Counted from the first letter of the stretch, positions 52,096-60,361 are shown. The stretch is 64,000 nucleotides of DNA from Cohnella xylanilytica (GCF_014212175.1 NZ_JACJVR010000079.1:124001-188000), one strand, 5' to 3'. Numbers and translations are program-made. Notes: generated by a model not told the origin, from the letters alone.

Positions 52096-52125
52096 ATCAT
52101 ACGTTACCATTTGGTCACGTGTCAA
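52096..52125 (-). promoter_or_regulatory. promoter of the FMN reductase with operator C
   Basis: TTGACA (52120-52125), 18-base spacer, TATGAT (52096-52101), minus strand. GTTACCATTTGGTCAC (52103-52118) fills the spacer, one base from the -10, the same geometry as operator A. Confidence 0.85.
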
Positions 52126-52176
52126 GAGGGATATTCGCATTTGGATACGCCCATTGTCCGGAAGGAGGCGTCGCGA

Positions 52177-52944
52177 TTGGACGACCCCATATTCAAGGCG
52201 CTTGCGGACCCCAGCCGACGTACGCTCCTCGATCTTCTGCACGCCTCGGACGGGCGGTCGCTGAACGAGCTGTGCGCTCCGCTCGACATGTCCCGGTTCG
52301 GCGTCATGAAGCATCTGAATATTCTCGAGGAAGCCGGGCTGATCACTACGAGGAAGGTCGGGCGCGAGAAGCTGCATTATCTGAACGCGGTGCCCATCCG
52401 CCAGATTTACGACCGGTGGGTGAGCAAGTACGCCGAGCCGTGGGCAGCCGGGCTGACCGCCCTGCAGAACGAATTGGAGAGGGAGACGAATATGACGACG
52501 AAGCCTCGGAACGTAAACCGGATCGCCATCAAGGCGAAGCCGGAGCAAGTATGGCAGGCCCTTACGGAACCGGCCAAGACATCGAAATTCTGGTTCAACT
52601 GCTCGATCCGGTCGGATTGGCAGGTGGACTCCGCCTTCGAGCTGTGGAGCGAAGACGGCGCGAAGAAGGCGGAAGGCGTCATCCTGGAGCTGGACCCTCC
52701 GCGCAAGCTGACGCTGAGCTGGCGGTTCGTCTCGTTCCCGGGCGTGGACGGGGATTCTCCGTCGCGCATGACGTGGGAGATCGATCCGCATGCGGAATTC
52801 CATGGCGTGACCCTCGTCACCGTCGTGCACGACGAATTCGAGCAGGCCGCGGCCACCGCGAAGGTTCTCGAGAACGGCGTGCCGATCGTCCTGTCGGGCC
52901 TGAAGTCCCTGCTGGAGACCGGCTCCTCCCTGACCGGCGCCTGA
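52177..52944 (+). CDS. ArsR-type HTH fused to an SRPBCC (AHSA1) domain
   Basis: 255 residues from a TTG start at 52177, chosen because GGAAGGAGG ends 8 bases upstream; the open frame to 52057 would run through promoter and operator sequence. HTH: DPIFKALADPSRRTLLDLL, SLNELCAPLDMSRFGVMKHL, with a wing ITTRKVGREKLHYLN; there is no ArsR metal Cys motif (ELCVCDL). From residue about 110 an Activator of Hsp90-like SRPBCC domain (KPEQVWQALTEPAKTSKFWF, LTLSWRF, DEFEQ) probably binds a hydrophobic ligand. Such fusions are known in Gram-positives. Likely controls itself, the FMN reductase and the SnoaL pair. Confidence 0.9.
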   Translation: MDDPIFKALADPSRRTLLDLLHASDGRSLNELCAPLDMSRFGVMKHLNILEEAGLITTRKVGREKLHYLNAVPIRQIYDRWVSKYAEPWAAGLTALQNELERETNMTTKPRNVNRIAIKAKPEQVWQALTEPAKTSKFWFNCSIRSDWQVDSAFELWSEDGAKKAEGVILELDPPRKLTLSWRFVSFPGVDGDSPSRMTWEIDPHAEFHGVTLVTVVHDEFEQAAATAKVLENGVPIVLSGLKSLLETGSSLTGA

Positions 52945-52970
52945 ACGGCGCCTGCGCCTGCAAGCCGGCG

Positions 52971-53019
52971 CGAAAGGGGCAGCCCCCAAGTCGAACGACT
53001 TGGAGAGGCTGCCCCTTCG
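52971..53019. terminator. bidirectional terminator between convergent genes
   Basis: An outer stem CGAAAGGGGCAGCC / GGCTGCCCCTTCG encloses a perfect CCAAGTCG / CGACTTGG hairpin. No T-run, but it lies exactly between two convergent stops. Confidence 0.7.
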
Positions 53020-53036
53020 CGTTGCTCCCGCACCCT

Positions 53037-54839
53037 TTAAGAATTCGTCGCCGCCGCCGAGCCGTCCTGCGGCGCTTGCTGTCCGTCCGCCGGCAGTTGG
53101 CCGTCGGGCGGCTGCTGACCGTCGGGCGGCTGCTGGCCGCCTTGCGGCATCCGGCCGCCGCCGAAGCCGCGTCCGCCTCCACCTCCCCGGTTGCCGCCGC
53201 CGGGGCCGCCCATCCCGCTGCGAGCCTCGGTGACTCCCGATTCGTTCAGCCACGTGACGACGGAGGAAGTCTCGAAGGAGACGACCTTCGTGCCGCCGGA
53301 GTAGTCGCCTCCTTCATAGAGGCCGCCCGTCGCGGTTCCGGTCGAAGTCCCGCCCGAGTAGAGCGTGTACGAAGCGTTCTGCTTCAAGTCCGGGGAGCTG
53401 ATGAACACCGCCGAATAAGTCTTGGACGGCGCGAAGGTAACGAGGCCGTTCCCGTCCGCGTCTTCGAGGCGAACGATCGTGCCGGCTTGCTGCGTCTGCG
53501 AGTACGTCATCAAGATTCCGGGCTGCGTCGAGCCGTCGGACGAAGCCTGCGCCATGCCGGAGCTGCCGGCGGCGACGAGGAACCCGCCCGTCATGACGAA
53601 GGTGCCGTCGTAGTCGAGAGAGCCGTTGCCGTCGTTCGTCGGGCCGTTCACGAGCACGGTGCCGCCGCTCATCTCGATCGAGCCGTTCGCGTCCAGCCCG
53701 TCGCCTTGGGCATCGACGCTGAGGGTGCCGCCGCTGATCTTGAGCAGGTTGCCCGAATCGGCTTGCGAGCCCGGCCGGCCTCCGCCACCGCCGCCGCCAC
53801 CGCCGCCGCCAGCGCCGCCGCCTTCGGCCTCGCTGCTAGTGCCGCCCGCGGCATTCACCCCGTCGTCGTCCGAGACGACGCGGATATCGCCGCCCGAGAT
53901 GTCGATTGCGCGGGCCTCGATCCCCTCGTTGCTTCGCGAGATATCGATCTTCCCGCCCGAGATCTTGATCGCGGTCTCCGAATGGATCGCGTCGTCCCCG
54001 GCCTGGACGGATAACGTGCCCCCCTGGAGGTAAATGAAGCCCTTCGTCTCGTCCGTATCGTTGGTCGTCTTGACGGCGTCTCCTTCGGCATCGATGGTGA
54101 TCGCGCCGTCTTGGACGGCGACCGTATCGCGTCCGACGAGCCCGTCGTCGGCCGACTGGATCGCGATCGTGCCGCCCGTGATCTTCAGATCGTCCTTGCT
54201 CTTGATTCCGTCCTTGTAGTTGCCTTGGACGGCGAGCTTGCCGCTTCCGTTGATCGTCAGATCGTCATGGCTGAAGATCGCCGCGTCCGGCTCGTCCGTC
54301 GAGGCGTCCGGGAAGACGTATTCCGCGCCGTCCGAGACGACGTTCTCCGTTCCTTCCGCCAAGGTCAGAACCAGCTTGCCCGCTTCCTCGACGTAGATCG
54401 CCGAGGAGTCGCCGTTATGAATCTCCGCCCCGTTCAGGACGAGGCGAACGACGCCCTTGTCGGCGACGTCGACCACGATCCGGCCGTCGTCCAGCTTCCC
54501 GCTCACCGCGTACGTGCCCGCCGCCGTAATCGTCACCGTGCCGTCCTTCGCTTCGGCTCCGGACCCGTCGATCGTCGCGCCCGTTCCGCTCAGCGCGATC
54601 ATCGTCGGATTGGCCGCCGTCCAATCCGTGTAGGCGTCGTCGGCCTCGTACTCGACCTCCTGCGACGTGTCGATGCTCGCGAGCTGCGCGCTCGCCGCGG
54701 CATCGCTCGCTCCGGCCGTCGCGGTCGCGGTCGCCGCCGAGCCTCCGTCCCCCGCCGTATCGGACTTCGCGCTGCATGCCGACAACAGCGCGGCGACTAA
54801 TAGAACGGCGCCGAGCTTCATTTTCCAAGAGTGTCTCAT
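53037..54839 (-). CDS. Cthe_2159-like carbohydrate-binding beta-helix lipoprotein
   Basis: 600 residues. Lipobox LLSAC (Cys22), a Thr/Ala/Gly linker to about 55, then a right-handed beta-helix of the DUF4353 family: repeated ISGG..I, GG.L.I, DGI.S.DD and DGLDA.G turns, e.g. ITGGTIAIQSADDGL and ISGGDIRVVSDDDGVNAAG. An Asp/Gly-rich calcium-type turn set is evident. A run of 11 Gly (about 361-371) and a Gly/Pro/Gln tail (PPDGQQPPDGQ) are low-complexity. The founding protein Cthe_2159 binds cellulose and acidic sugars. GAGAGG lies upstream of the start. Third gene of the VTC-DUF4956 operon. Confidence 0.9.
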   Translation of the reverse strand: MRHSWKMKLGAVLLVAALLSACSAKSDTAGDGGSAATATATAGASDAAASAQLASIDTSQEVEYEADDAYTDWTAANPTMIALSGTGATIDGSGAEAKDGTVTITAAGTYAVSGKLDDGRIVVDVADKGVVRLVLNGAEIHNGDSSAIYVEEAGKLVLTLAEGTENVVSDGAEYVFPDASTDEPDAAIFSHDDLTINGSGKLAVQGNYKDGIKSKDDLKITGGTIAIQSADDGLVGRDTVAVQDGAITIDAEGDAVKTTNDTDETKGFIYLQGGTLSVQAGDDAIHSETAIKISGGKIDISRSNEGIEARAIDISGGDIRVVSDDDGVNAAGGTSSEAEGGGAGGGGGGGGGGGRPGSQADSGNLLKISGGTLSVDAQGDGLDANGSIEMSGGTVLVNGPTNDGNGSLDYDGTFVMTGGFLVAAGSSGMAQASSDGSTQPGILMTYSQTQQAGTIVRLEDADGNGLVTFAPSKTYSAVFISSPDLKQNASYTLYSGGTSTGTATGGLYEGGDYSGGTKVVSFETSSVVTWLNESGVTEARSGMGGPGGGNRGGGGGRGFGGGRMPQGGQQPPDGQQPPDGQLPADGQQAPQDGSAAATNS

Positions 54840-54857
54840 CGTTCATCATCCTCTCTC

Positions 54858-55541
54858 TTAATAGTCCGGCGTCGCCGGGGGATTCATCGTGAGCGTAATA
54901 TCGAGATTGCCGTTCCGGCACCGGACGGCGTCGAGGAACTCCTTCTGGTTCGTGCGGGGATCCATCGTAATCGCATAGACGACCTCGTACAAGCTGCCCA
55001 GCTCGGTCGTCCGGACCTTCCTCAACTCGTAGCCGACGTTGTACTGTCTGAAAATCTCGTCGAAAGCCTCCTCGTACCCGAGATTCTCGGGAATCGTCAC
55101 CTTGAGAAGCTTCTGCGACTCCTTCTTGCTTCCGATCTTCAGCACCTTGAGGAGGAACATCAGGGCGCAGAGCGCGACCGTGAACAGGACGGCGTAATCG
55201 TAAGCCCCGACGCCGCACGCGAGACCGCCCGCCATCGCGAACAGGACGAACGCGATATCCTTCGGATCGCCGGGAGCGCTCCGGAACCGGATGATCGAGA
55301 ACGCGCCGGCGAGGCTGAACGCCCGGGCGATGTTGCTGCCGATGAGCAGAATAATGATGGCCACGATCGCGGGCAGCACGATCATCGTAAGCGTGAAGCT
55401 CTGCGTATAGGCGGGCTGCGTCTTCATGTACGTGAAGCTAATGACCGCGCCCAGCGCGATCGAGACCAGGATGGTGAGCAGGGCGTCCGAGAACGTGAGT
55501 TCCGCGGTCGCCGCCGTCGTCGTGAACAGGGATTCGATCAT
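54858..55541 (-). CDS. DUF4956 membrane protein
   Basis: 227 residues from ATG 55541, which overlaps the VTC stop (ATGA) and has AAGGAGAG 9 bases upstream. Four hydrophobic segments occupy about residues 15-135, with the conserved loop FSLAGAFSIIRFRSAPGDPKDIA between segments two and three; a cytoplasmic alpha/beta domain (about 145-227) follows. DUF4956 proteins commonly sit beside VTC-domain polymerases, CotH or Cthe_2159-like proteins; the function is unknown, possibly a channel or partner for polyphosphate export. Middle gene of the operon. Confidence 0.93.
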   Translation of the reverse strand: MIESLFTTTAATAELTFSDALLTILVSIALGAVISFTYMKTQPAYTQSFTLTMIVLPAIVAIIILLIGSNIARAFSLAGAFSIIRFRSAPGDPKDIAFVLFAMAGGLACGVGAYDYAVLFTVALCALMFLLKVLKIGSKKESQKLLKVTIPENLGYEEAFDEIFRQYNVGYELRKVRTTELGSLYEVVYAITMDPRTNQKEFLDAVRCRNGNLDITLTMNPPATPDY

Positions 55542-56278
55542 GAATGAATTCTCTCCTTCTCCAGTCGTCCGTTGCGGACCCATTGCTTGTATTCGTTGCC
55601 GTACTTCGAGAAGCTCGTCCGGAACATCCGGAGTTCCGACAGCAGGCGGGACAGCCAGACCGGAACCGTCTTCTCCGCCTTCACTTCCATCAGCCATTGG
55701 CCCCGCTCCAGAAGCGGCTCTCCGTCATCGCCGCTCTCCAGCCGGACGTCATGCCTCCTCGACCGGATGTTCGTGTCGAACGTGATCCGCAGATCCCGGT
55801 TGCCCTTGCAGAACATCGCGATCCGGTCGTAAGCCAGATACACCTTCGGCTGCAGCTCGTACCGCCGCAGGAAGTATTCGATCTCCCGAACCACCTGCCG
55901 GTTCATGTAGTCCTTCGGCTCCGGCGCCCGTCCGGTCCGGACGAAGTCGTACGCTTCGTTCAGCCTTAGCGCCGTCCTTCGCTTGTTGACGAGGCCGAAC
56001 ACTTTTTTCTTCAGCTCCAGGTATACCTTGCCGTCCGCCGCCGGGACGCCGTAAGCCCGGATGCGCAGCTTCTCCCGGTACTTCGGCTTCGCCAGGCTGC
56101 TGCGGATCAAGCTGTCGCGTTCGGTGTCGTAGTAGACGTTGCTGATGGAGTAGAACTTGCCGTTCCCGTTGTATTCGTCCAGCACCATATGCTCGAGCAG
56201 CCGGTTGTAGATCGCGTAGAACGCTTGGCTGTCCATCAGATACTTGTTCTCGTAGCGGTTGAATACCTCGATCGCCAT
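55538..56278 (-). CDS. VTC-domain polyphosphate polymerase-like protein
   Basis: 246 residues forming a complete VTC/TTM tunnel: RYENKY near residue 8 (basic lining), SNVYYDT, KPKYREKLRIRAYG, YLELKKK, YLAYDRIAMFC, LRITFDTNIR and the metal-binding Glu in WLMEVK. Yeast Vtc4 uses this fold to make polyphosphate from ATP. Bacterial stand-alone VTC proteins coupled with DUF4956 are widespread, with activity only inferred. GGAAGGTG lies 8 bases before the ATG. First gene of the operon; its promoter has the 18-bp box shared with the divergent two-component genes. Confidence 0.94.
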   Translation of the reverse strand: MAIEVFNRYENKYLMDSQAFYAIYNRLLEHMVLDEYNGNGKFYSISNVYYDTERDSLIRSSLAKPKYREKLRIRAYGVPAADGKVYLELKKKVFGLVNKRRTALRLNEAYDFVRTGRAPEPKDYMNRQVVREIEYFLRRYELQPKVYLAYDRIAMFCKGNRDLRITFDTNIRSRRHDVRLESGDDGEPLLERGQWLMEVKAEKTVPVWLSRLLSELRMFRTSFSKYGNEYKQWVRNGRLEKERIHS

Positions 56279-56328
56279 CGGTTGCGCACCTTCCTTCCCG
56301 CCTGTCGGCTCGCCGTTCCATGCCTGTA

Positions 56329-56361
56329 ATCTTAGAGCCGGAACCTTTAACGAATCTTAAA
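56329..56361 (-). promoter_or_regulatory. promoter and 18-bp regulator box of the VTC operon
   Basis: Minus strand: box TTTAAGATTCGTTAAAGG (56361 to 56344), 9-base gap, -10 TAAGAT (56334 to 56329). Two TTAA-type half-sites 11 bp apart, as OmpR-family regulators bind. No separate -35. Confidence 0.78.
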
Positions 56362-56414
56362 TGCCGGGGACGCCTTGAAAATTCGTTGTTCCGAGGATAG
56401 GGCCGGATGGTACG

Positions 56415-56447
56415 ATTAAGGTTGATTAAAGGTTCGCTTCCTATAAT
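56415..56447 (+). promoter_or_regulatory. promoter and 18-bp regulator box of the two-component genes
   Basis: Box ATTAAGGTTGATTAAAGG (56415-56432), 9-base gap, perfect -10 TATAAT (56442-56447). 14 of 18 positions match the box at the divergent VTC promoter, with identical spacing. Confidence 0.8.
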
Positions 56448-56491
56448 GGGCTTTAAGACGACTAAGACGAACGACCGAAGGGGAAGCCATC

Positions 56492-57169
56492 ATGAGACTA
56501 TTAATCGTGGAAGACGAGATTCATCTGGCGGAGGCGCTGACCCAGATTCTGAGGAAAAACCATTATTCCGTCGACGCCGTCCATGACGGCCAGTCGGGAC
56601 TGGACAACGCGCTGAGCGGGATTTACGACCTGCTTCTGCTCGACATCATGCTGCCCGGGATGGACGGGATCTCCATCCTGAAGTCGATTCGCGCGGAAGG
56701 GATCGCGACTCCCGTCATTCTGCTCACGGCCAAGGGCGAGGTGGACGACAAAATCGCCGGGCTGGACCACGGGGCCGACGATTACGTGGCCAAGCCGTTC
56801 AACACGGGGGAGCTGCTGGCGCGGATTCGGGCGGCGCTCCGGCGCAAGGGCGAGGTCGTGCCGGACGACTCGCTCAAGTACGGCGACATCGAGCTGCACC
56901 CGTCGAGCCTCAAGCTGTCGTGCCAGGGGAAGGAGCTGAAGCTGATCTTGAAGGAGAGCGAGCTGCTCGAGCTGCTGATGACGAGAAAAAGCGCGGCGAC
57001 GTCCAAGGAGCAGATCATCGAGAAGCTGTGGGGCTTCGATTCGGAGGTCGAGCATAACAACGTGGAGGTGTACATTTCTTTTCTTCGTAAAAAACTCGCG
57101 TTCCTCCAGTCGGCGGTCAAGATCAACACGATCCGCGGCGTCGGGTACGTGCTGGAGGCGAACGTCTGA
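56492..57169 (+). CDS. OmpR-family response regulator
   Basis: 225 residues. Receiver with Asp51 in LLLLDIMLPGMDG, Lys in AKPFNTGELLARIRA, then a winged-helix Trans_reg_C domain (about 128-223) with ELLELLMTRKSAATSKEQIIEKLWG and the wing VKINTIRGVGYVLE. AAGGGGA lies 7 bases before the start. The stop overlaps the kinase start (TGATG). The 18-bp direct-repeat boxes before its own promoter and before the divergent VTC operon make it the probable activator of both. Confidence 0.96.
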   Translation: MRLLIVEDEIHLAEALTQILRKNHYSVDAVHDGQSGLDNALSGIYDLLLLDIMLPGMDGISILKSIRAEGIATPVILLTAKGEVDDKIAGLDHGADDYVAKPFNTGELLARIRAALRRKGEVVPDDSLKYGDIELHPSSLKLSCQGKELKLILKESELLELLMTRKSAATSKEQIIEKLWGFDSEVEHNNVEVYISFLRKKLAFLQSAVKINTIRGVGYVLEANV

Positions 57170-58440
57170 TGTTCAAGAAGCTGCGCAACCGGTTCCTCTT
57201 CTTGAATCTGGTCATCATTACGGTCATGATGCTGGTCGCCTTCGCGGCCATCTATACGATTACGTATCAGAACGTTCGGCGGGACATCGACATGGACCTG
57301 GGCCGGGTGGCGGACGCGTACCAGAAGCCGGACGGCAGCCGAGGGAATCCTCATCCCGGAGGGGGGCGAATGCCGGATGGCTTCGCGGGGAAGCCGATCC
57401 CGCCGGCGGAGCGGTCGGTGTCCTTCTCATTGAAGACCGACGAGCAGTGGAACGTGACGGAGACGGACTCCCGCTTCGACATGGACGAAGACTTCTACGC
57501 CCAGGCGGTCCGCAAGGCGTCCTCTCGCGGTCCGGGCAAAGGCCAATTCGACCTGGACGGAACGCGGTGGGCGTACGAGGCGCAGAAGCAGGCCGACGGC
57601 TACTCGATCGTATTCCTCGACGTGACCGCCCGGCAGAAGATTTTGACCAACCTCATCTATACGTTCCTGGCCGTCGCTCTCGCGATGCTCATCGTCATCT
57701 ACTTCACGAGCCGCTTCTTCGCGAACCGCTCCATCGCCCCGGTCAAGGAGGCGTTCGAGAAGCAGAAGCGGTTCATCGCCGACGCGTCCCACGAATTGAA
57801 GACGCCGCTGGCGGTCATCAACACGAACGCGGACGTGCTGCTCGCCAACAGCGATGACGCGATCCGCGACCAAGCGAAGTGGCTGCACCATATCAAGTCG
57901 GAGACGGAGAGAATGAAGACGCTGACGAACGACCTGCTCTATCTCACCGAGATGGACGACTCGCGGGCGGGCATGCTGTTCTCGAACGTCGACGCGAGCG
58001 AAGCGGTGGAGAGCGTCGTGCTGACGATGGAGGCAGTCGTCTTCGAGAAGAACCTCGAGCTCGGCTACGAGATCGAACCCGGCCTGTTCGTCCGCGGCAG
58101 CGCCGAGAAGCTCAAGCAGGTCGTCATGATTCTGCTCGACAATGCCGTCAAATACGCGAAGCCGCCAGGGAAGATTGATTTGAGCCTGAAGAGGCGGCAC
58201 CACGAGATCGTGCTGAAGGTGACCAACACGGGCGAGGGCATTCCGGCCGAGCATCTGGAGCGGATCTTCGACCGCTTCTACCGCGTCGATCCTTCCCGGT
58301 CCCGCAAGCATGGCGGCTATGGCCTGGGCCTCGCCATCGCCAAGTCGATCGCGGAGCAGCACAAGGGCCGGATTTATGCGAAGAGCGTGCCGAACGAGAC
58401 GACATCGTTCTACGTTCATCTCCCGGCCGCGGCGAGGTAG
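57169..58440 (+). CDS. sensor histidine kinase (partner of the OmpR regulator)
   Basis: 423 residues. Helix 1 about 12-33, an extracytoplasmic loop of about 125 residues with a Gly/Pro/Arg-rich stretch (57-80), helix 2 about 160-181, then HisKA with His208 in RFIADASHELKTPLAVI, and HATPase_c with LLDNAVKYA (N box), NTGEGIPAEHL (G1), FYRVD (F) and GGYGLGLAIAKSIAEQHKG (G2). There is no obvious HAMP, the linker being only about 20 residues. Translationally coupled to the regulator by TGATG. Signal unknown; a cell-envelope or phosphate cue would fit the VTC operon. Confidence 0.95.
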   Translation: MFKKLRNRFLFLNLVIITVMMLVAFAAIYTITYQNVRRDIDMDLGRVADAYQKPDGSRGNPHPGGGRMPDGFAGKPIPPAERSVSFSLKTDEQWNVTETDSRFDMDEDFYAQAVRKASSRGPGKGQFDLDGTRWAYEAQKQADGYSIVFLDVTARQKILTNLIYTFLAVALAMLIVIYFTSRFFANRSIAPVKEAFEKQKRFIADASHELKTPLAVINTNADVLLANSDDAIRDQAKWLHHIKSETERMKTLTNDLLYLTEMDDSRAGMLFSNVDASEAVESVVLTMEAVVFEKNLELGYEIEPGLFVRGSAEKLKQVVMILLDNAVKYAKPPGKIDLSLKRRHHEIVLKVTNTGEGIPAEHLERIFDRFYRVDPSRSRKHGGYGLGLAIAKSIAEQHKGRIYAKSVPNETTSFYVHLPAAAR

Positions 58441-58500
58441 GCGAAGGCGGGATGGGACGGGTTTTTTGGGAAGCGGCGGGGCAGGCAGCGGCGAACAGGA

Positions 58501-58541
58501 AGGCGGCGGATGCCCCTCATACGGGGGCAGAAGCCGCCTTT
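58501..58541 (+). terminator. terminator hairpin after the two-component genes
   Basis: AGGCGGC...TGCCCC / GGGGCA...GCCGCCT with a weak TTTCG tail. Confidence 0.6.
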
Positions 58542-58564
58542 CGCATGGTCGGGGACGGGACGTA

Positions 58565-58593
58565 TTGAAACCGCTCTCCGCATGTGCCACAAT
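58565..58593 (+). promoter_or_regulatory. candidate promoter of the aldo/keto reductase
   Basis: TTGAAA (58565-58570), 17-base spacer, CACAAT (58588-58593). Confidence 0.45.
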
Positions 58594-58656
58594 ACGAAGT
58601 GACGTCGTCCCTATGGTTCTGCTTTTAGCCATCCTTATTATCGGAGGTACATAGAC

Positions 58657-59580
58657 ATGAGAACGATCAAGCTCGGCACCAGCACCCTCGAAGTTCCCGT
58701 CGTCGCGGTCGGCTGCATGCGCATCAACTCGCTGGACAAGGCTCAAGCGGAGCGCTTCGTCCGCACGGCGCTCGAGGAAGGCGCGAACTTCTTCGAGCAT
58801 GCGGATATTTACGGCGCCGGCAAGTGCGAAGAGATCTTCGCCGAGGCGATCCAGATGAGCCCGAGCGTCCGCGAGAAGGTCATTCTCCAATCGAAGTGCG
58901 GCATTCGCCCGGACAAGGGCATGTTCGACTTCTCGAAGGAGCACATTCTGAATTCGGTCGACGGCATCCTGAAGCGGCTGAAAACCGATTACTTGGACGT
59001 GCTGCTGCTGCACCGTCCGGATACGCTCGTCGAGCCCGAGGAAGTCGCGGAAGCGTTCAACCGGCTCGAGAGCTCCGGCAAGGTGCGCCACTTCGGCGTC
59101 TCCAACCAGAACCCGATGCAGATCCAGCTGCTGCAGAAGTTCGTGAAGCAGCCGATCGTCGCGAACCAGCTCCAGCTGAGCATCACGAACGCGACGATGA
59201 TCTCCCAAGGCTTCAACGTCAACATGGAGAACGCGGCGGCCGTGAACCGCGACGGCAGCGTGCTCGACTTCTGCCGCCTGCACGACATTACGATTCAGCC
59301 TTGGTCCCCGTTCCAGTACGGCTTCTTCGAGGGCGTGTTCCTCGGCAACGAGAAGTTCCCCGAGCTGAACAAGAAGATCGACGAGGTCGCCGCCAAGTAC
59401 GAGGTCAGCAACACGACGATCGCCATCGCCTGGCTGCTTCGCCACCCGGCGAACATGCAGCCGGTCATCGGCACGATGAACGTCGACCGTCTGAGAGACT
59501 GCGTGAAGGCAGCGGACATTCGCCTGACTCGCGAAGAGTGGTACGACATCTTCCGCTCGGCGGGCAACATTCTTCCGTAA
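58657..59580 (+). CDS. aldo/keto reductase (YdhF-like)
   Basis: 307 residues, a full (beta/alpha)8 AKR. Catalytic tetrad positions: Asp49 and Tyr-bearing HADIYGAGKCEEIF, Lys in LQSKCGI and His in LLLHRPDTL. The NADPH-binding end includes PVIGTMNVDRLRDC. SNQNPMQIQLLQ and WSPFQYGF are typical of the E. coli YdhF / Bacillus subgroup, whose physiological carbonyl substrate is unknown. CGGAGGT is 8 bases before the ATG. Single gene closed by a strong hairpin. Confidence 0.93.
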   Translation: MRTIKLGTSTLEVPVVAVGCMRINSLDKAQAERFVRTALEEGANFFEHADIYGAGKCEEIFAEAIQMSPSVREKVILQSKCGIRPDKGMFDFSKEHILNSVDGILKRLKTDYLDVLLLHRPDTLVEPEEVAEAFNRLESSGKVRHFGVSNQNPMQIQLLQKFVKQPIVANQLQLSITNATMISQGFNVNMENAAAVNRDGSVLDFCRLHDITIQPWSPFQYGFFEGVFLGNEKFPELNKKIDEVAAKYEVSNTTIAIAWLLRHPANMQPVIGTMNVDRLRDCVKAADIRLTREEWYDIFRSAGNILP

Positions 59581-59592
59581 CCGGCTATAGCC

Positions 59593-59648
59593 AAAGGCCG
59601 TCCCGGCAGGTCCATCGAGACCCGCGGGACGGCCTTTATCGCGTCGGC
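59593..59648. terminator. terminator of the aldo/keto reductase gene
   Basis: AAAGGCCGTCCCG pairs with CGGGACGGCCTTT around a 29-base loop; A and T flanks on both sides let it work for both convergent transcripts. Confidence 0.75.
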
Positions 59649-59725
59649 TCCCTATTCCGCCCATGTGAGCAATCCGGCACCTCTCTTTTCCCGGCTCTGA
59701 AGTCGTCCGATTCGGCGAATCCCTC

Positions 59726-60361
59726 TTAAGATGCCGTGGTCCAATCCTCCAGGCTCAGCCTGTCTACGACCTCGTAGCCGTTCCCCGGCCCGCCCGGCTT
59801 CACGACGACGGCCCCCATATAGGGGATCTCGCCCAGTCCGACCCCTCGCGGAAATCCGTGAGCCACGACGACCCGATTGGTTCCCGGCAGCGGAATCTTC
59901 TCCAGCTCCGCCCTCACTCCCGCCAAGATCTCGGTCCGTTCGGCTTGGGAGGCATTGCCCAGGGCGTTGACGCGCTGCCAGAACGGATCGGCCTGGACGT
60001 TCTCCGCTCCGAACGCCAACGCGGCGGATTGCCGGGTTCGGCAGAGGGGACTGGCGAGCACCGGCTTCTGAACCGGAATCCGCAAGCGCCGCAGCGCTTC
60101 CCCGAATCGCCTCGCCTGATCTTGTCCCAGCGCGGACAGATTCCTCTGGGTGGAGCAGTCGTTGACGTTCAGGTCGGGCCGGTCCTCTCCGACGGTCGCT
60201 TCTCCGTGCCGGACGTACAGAACATATCCGCCCTGGCGCAGCGAATTCAACAGCGACGGCGATAAGGGTCTTGCGGCGTGCAGGCTCTCCGCCGCTCCCT
60301 TCGCCGGCGCGGCCTGAACGATCAACAAAGTCAGCAGCAGCCATCCGACGAGCTTGCGCAT
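59726..60361 (-). CDS. exported histidine phosphatase superfamily protein
   Basis: 211 residues with a signal peptide (about 1-23, LLLTLLIVQAAPAKGAA). The phosphohistidine motif VLYVRHGEAT (about 47-56), the second Arg of LSALGQDQARRFG, SPLCRTRQSA, and the late His of VVVAHGFPRG form the usual four-residue phosphate pocket. Similar secreted proteins in Gram-positives are annotated as phosphoglycerate mutase-like; substrates outside the cell are unknown. AAGGAAGGAT is 8 bases before the start. Single gene between the AKR and the pentapeptide protein. Confidence 0.9.
   Translation of the reverse strand: MRKLVGWLLLTLLIVQAAPAKGAAESLHAARPLSPSLLNSLRQGGYVLYVRHGEATVGEDRPDLNVNDCSTQRNLSALGQDQARRFGEALRRLRIPVQKPVLASPLCRTRQSAALAFGAENVQADPFWQRVNALGNASQAERTEILAGVRAELEKIPLPGTNRVVVAHGFPRGVGLGEIPYMGAVVVKPGGPGNGYEVVDRLSLEDWTTAS

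Noticed and set aside
52492-52944. Separate SRPBCC gene starting at an internal ATG
   Set aside because: The HTH and SRPBCC parts are in one uninterrupted frame and there is no convincing ribosome site before the internal ATG; fusions of this type are known.
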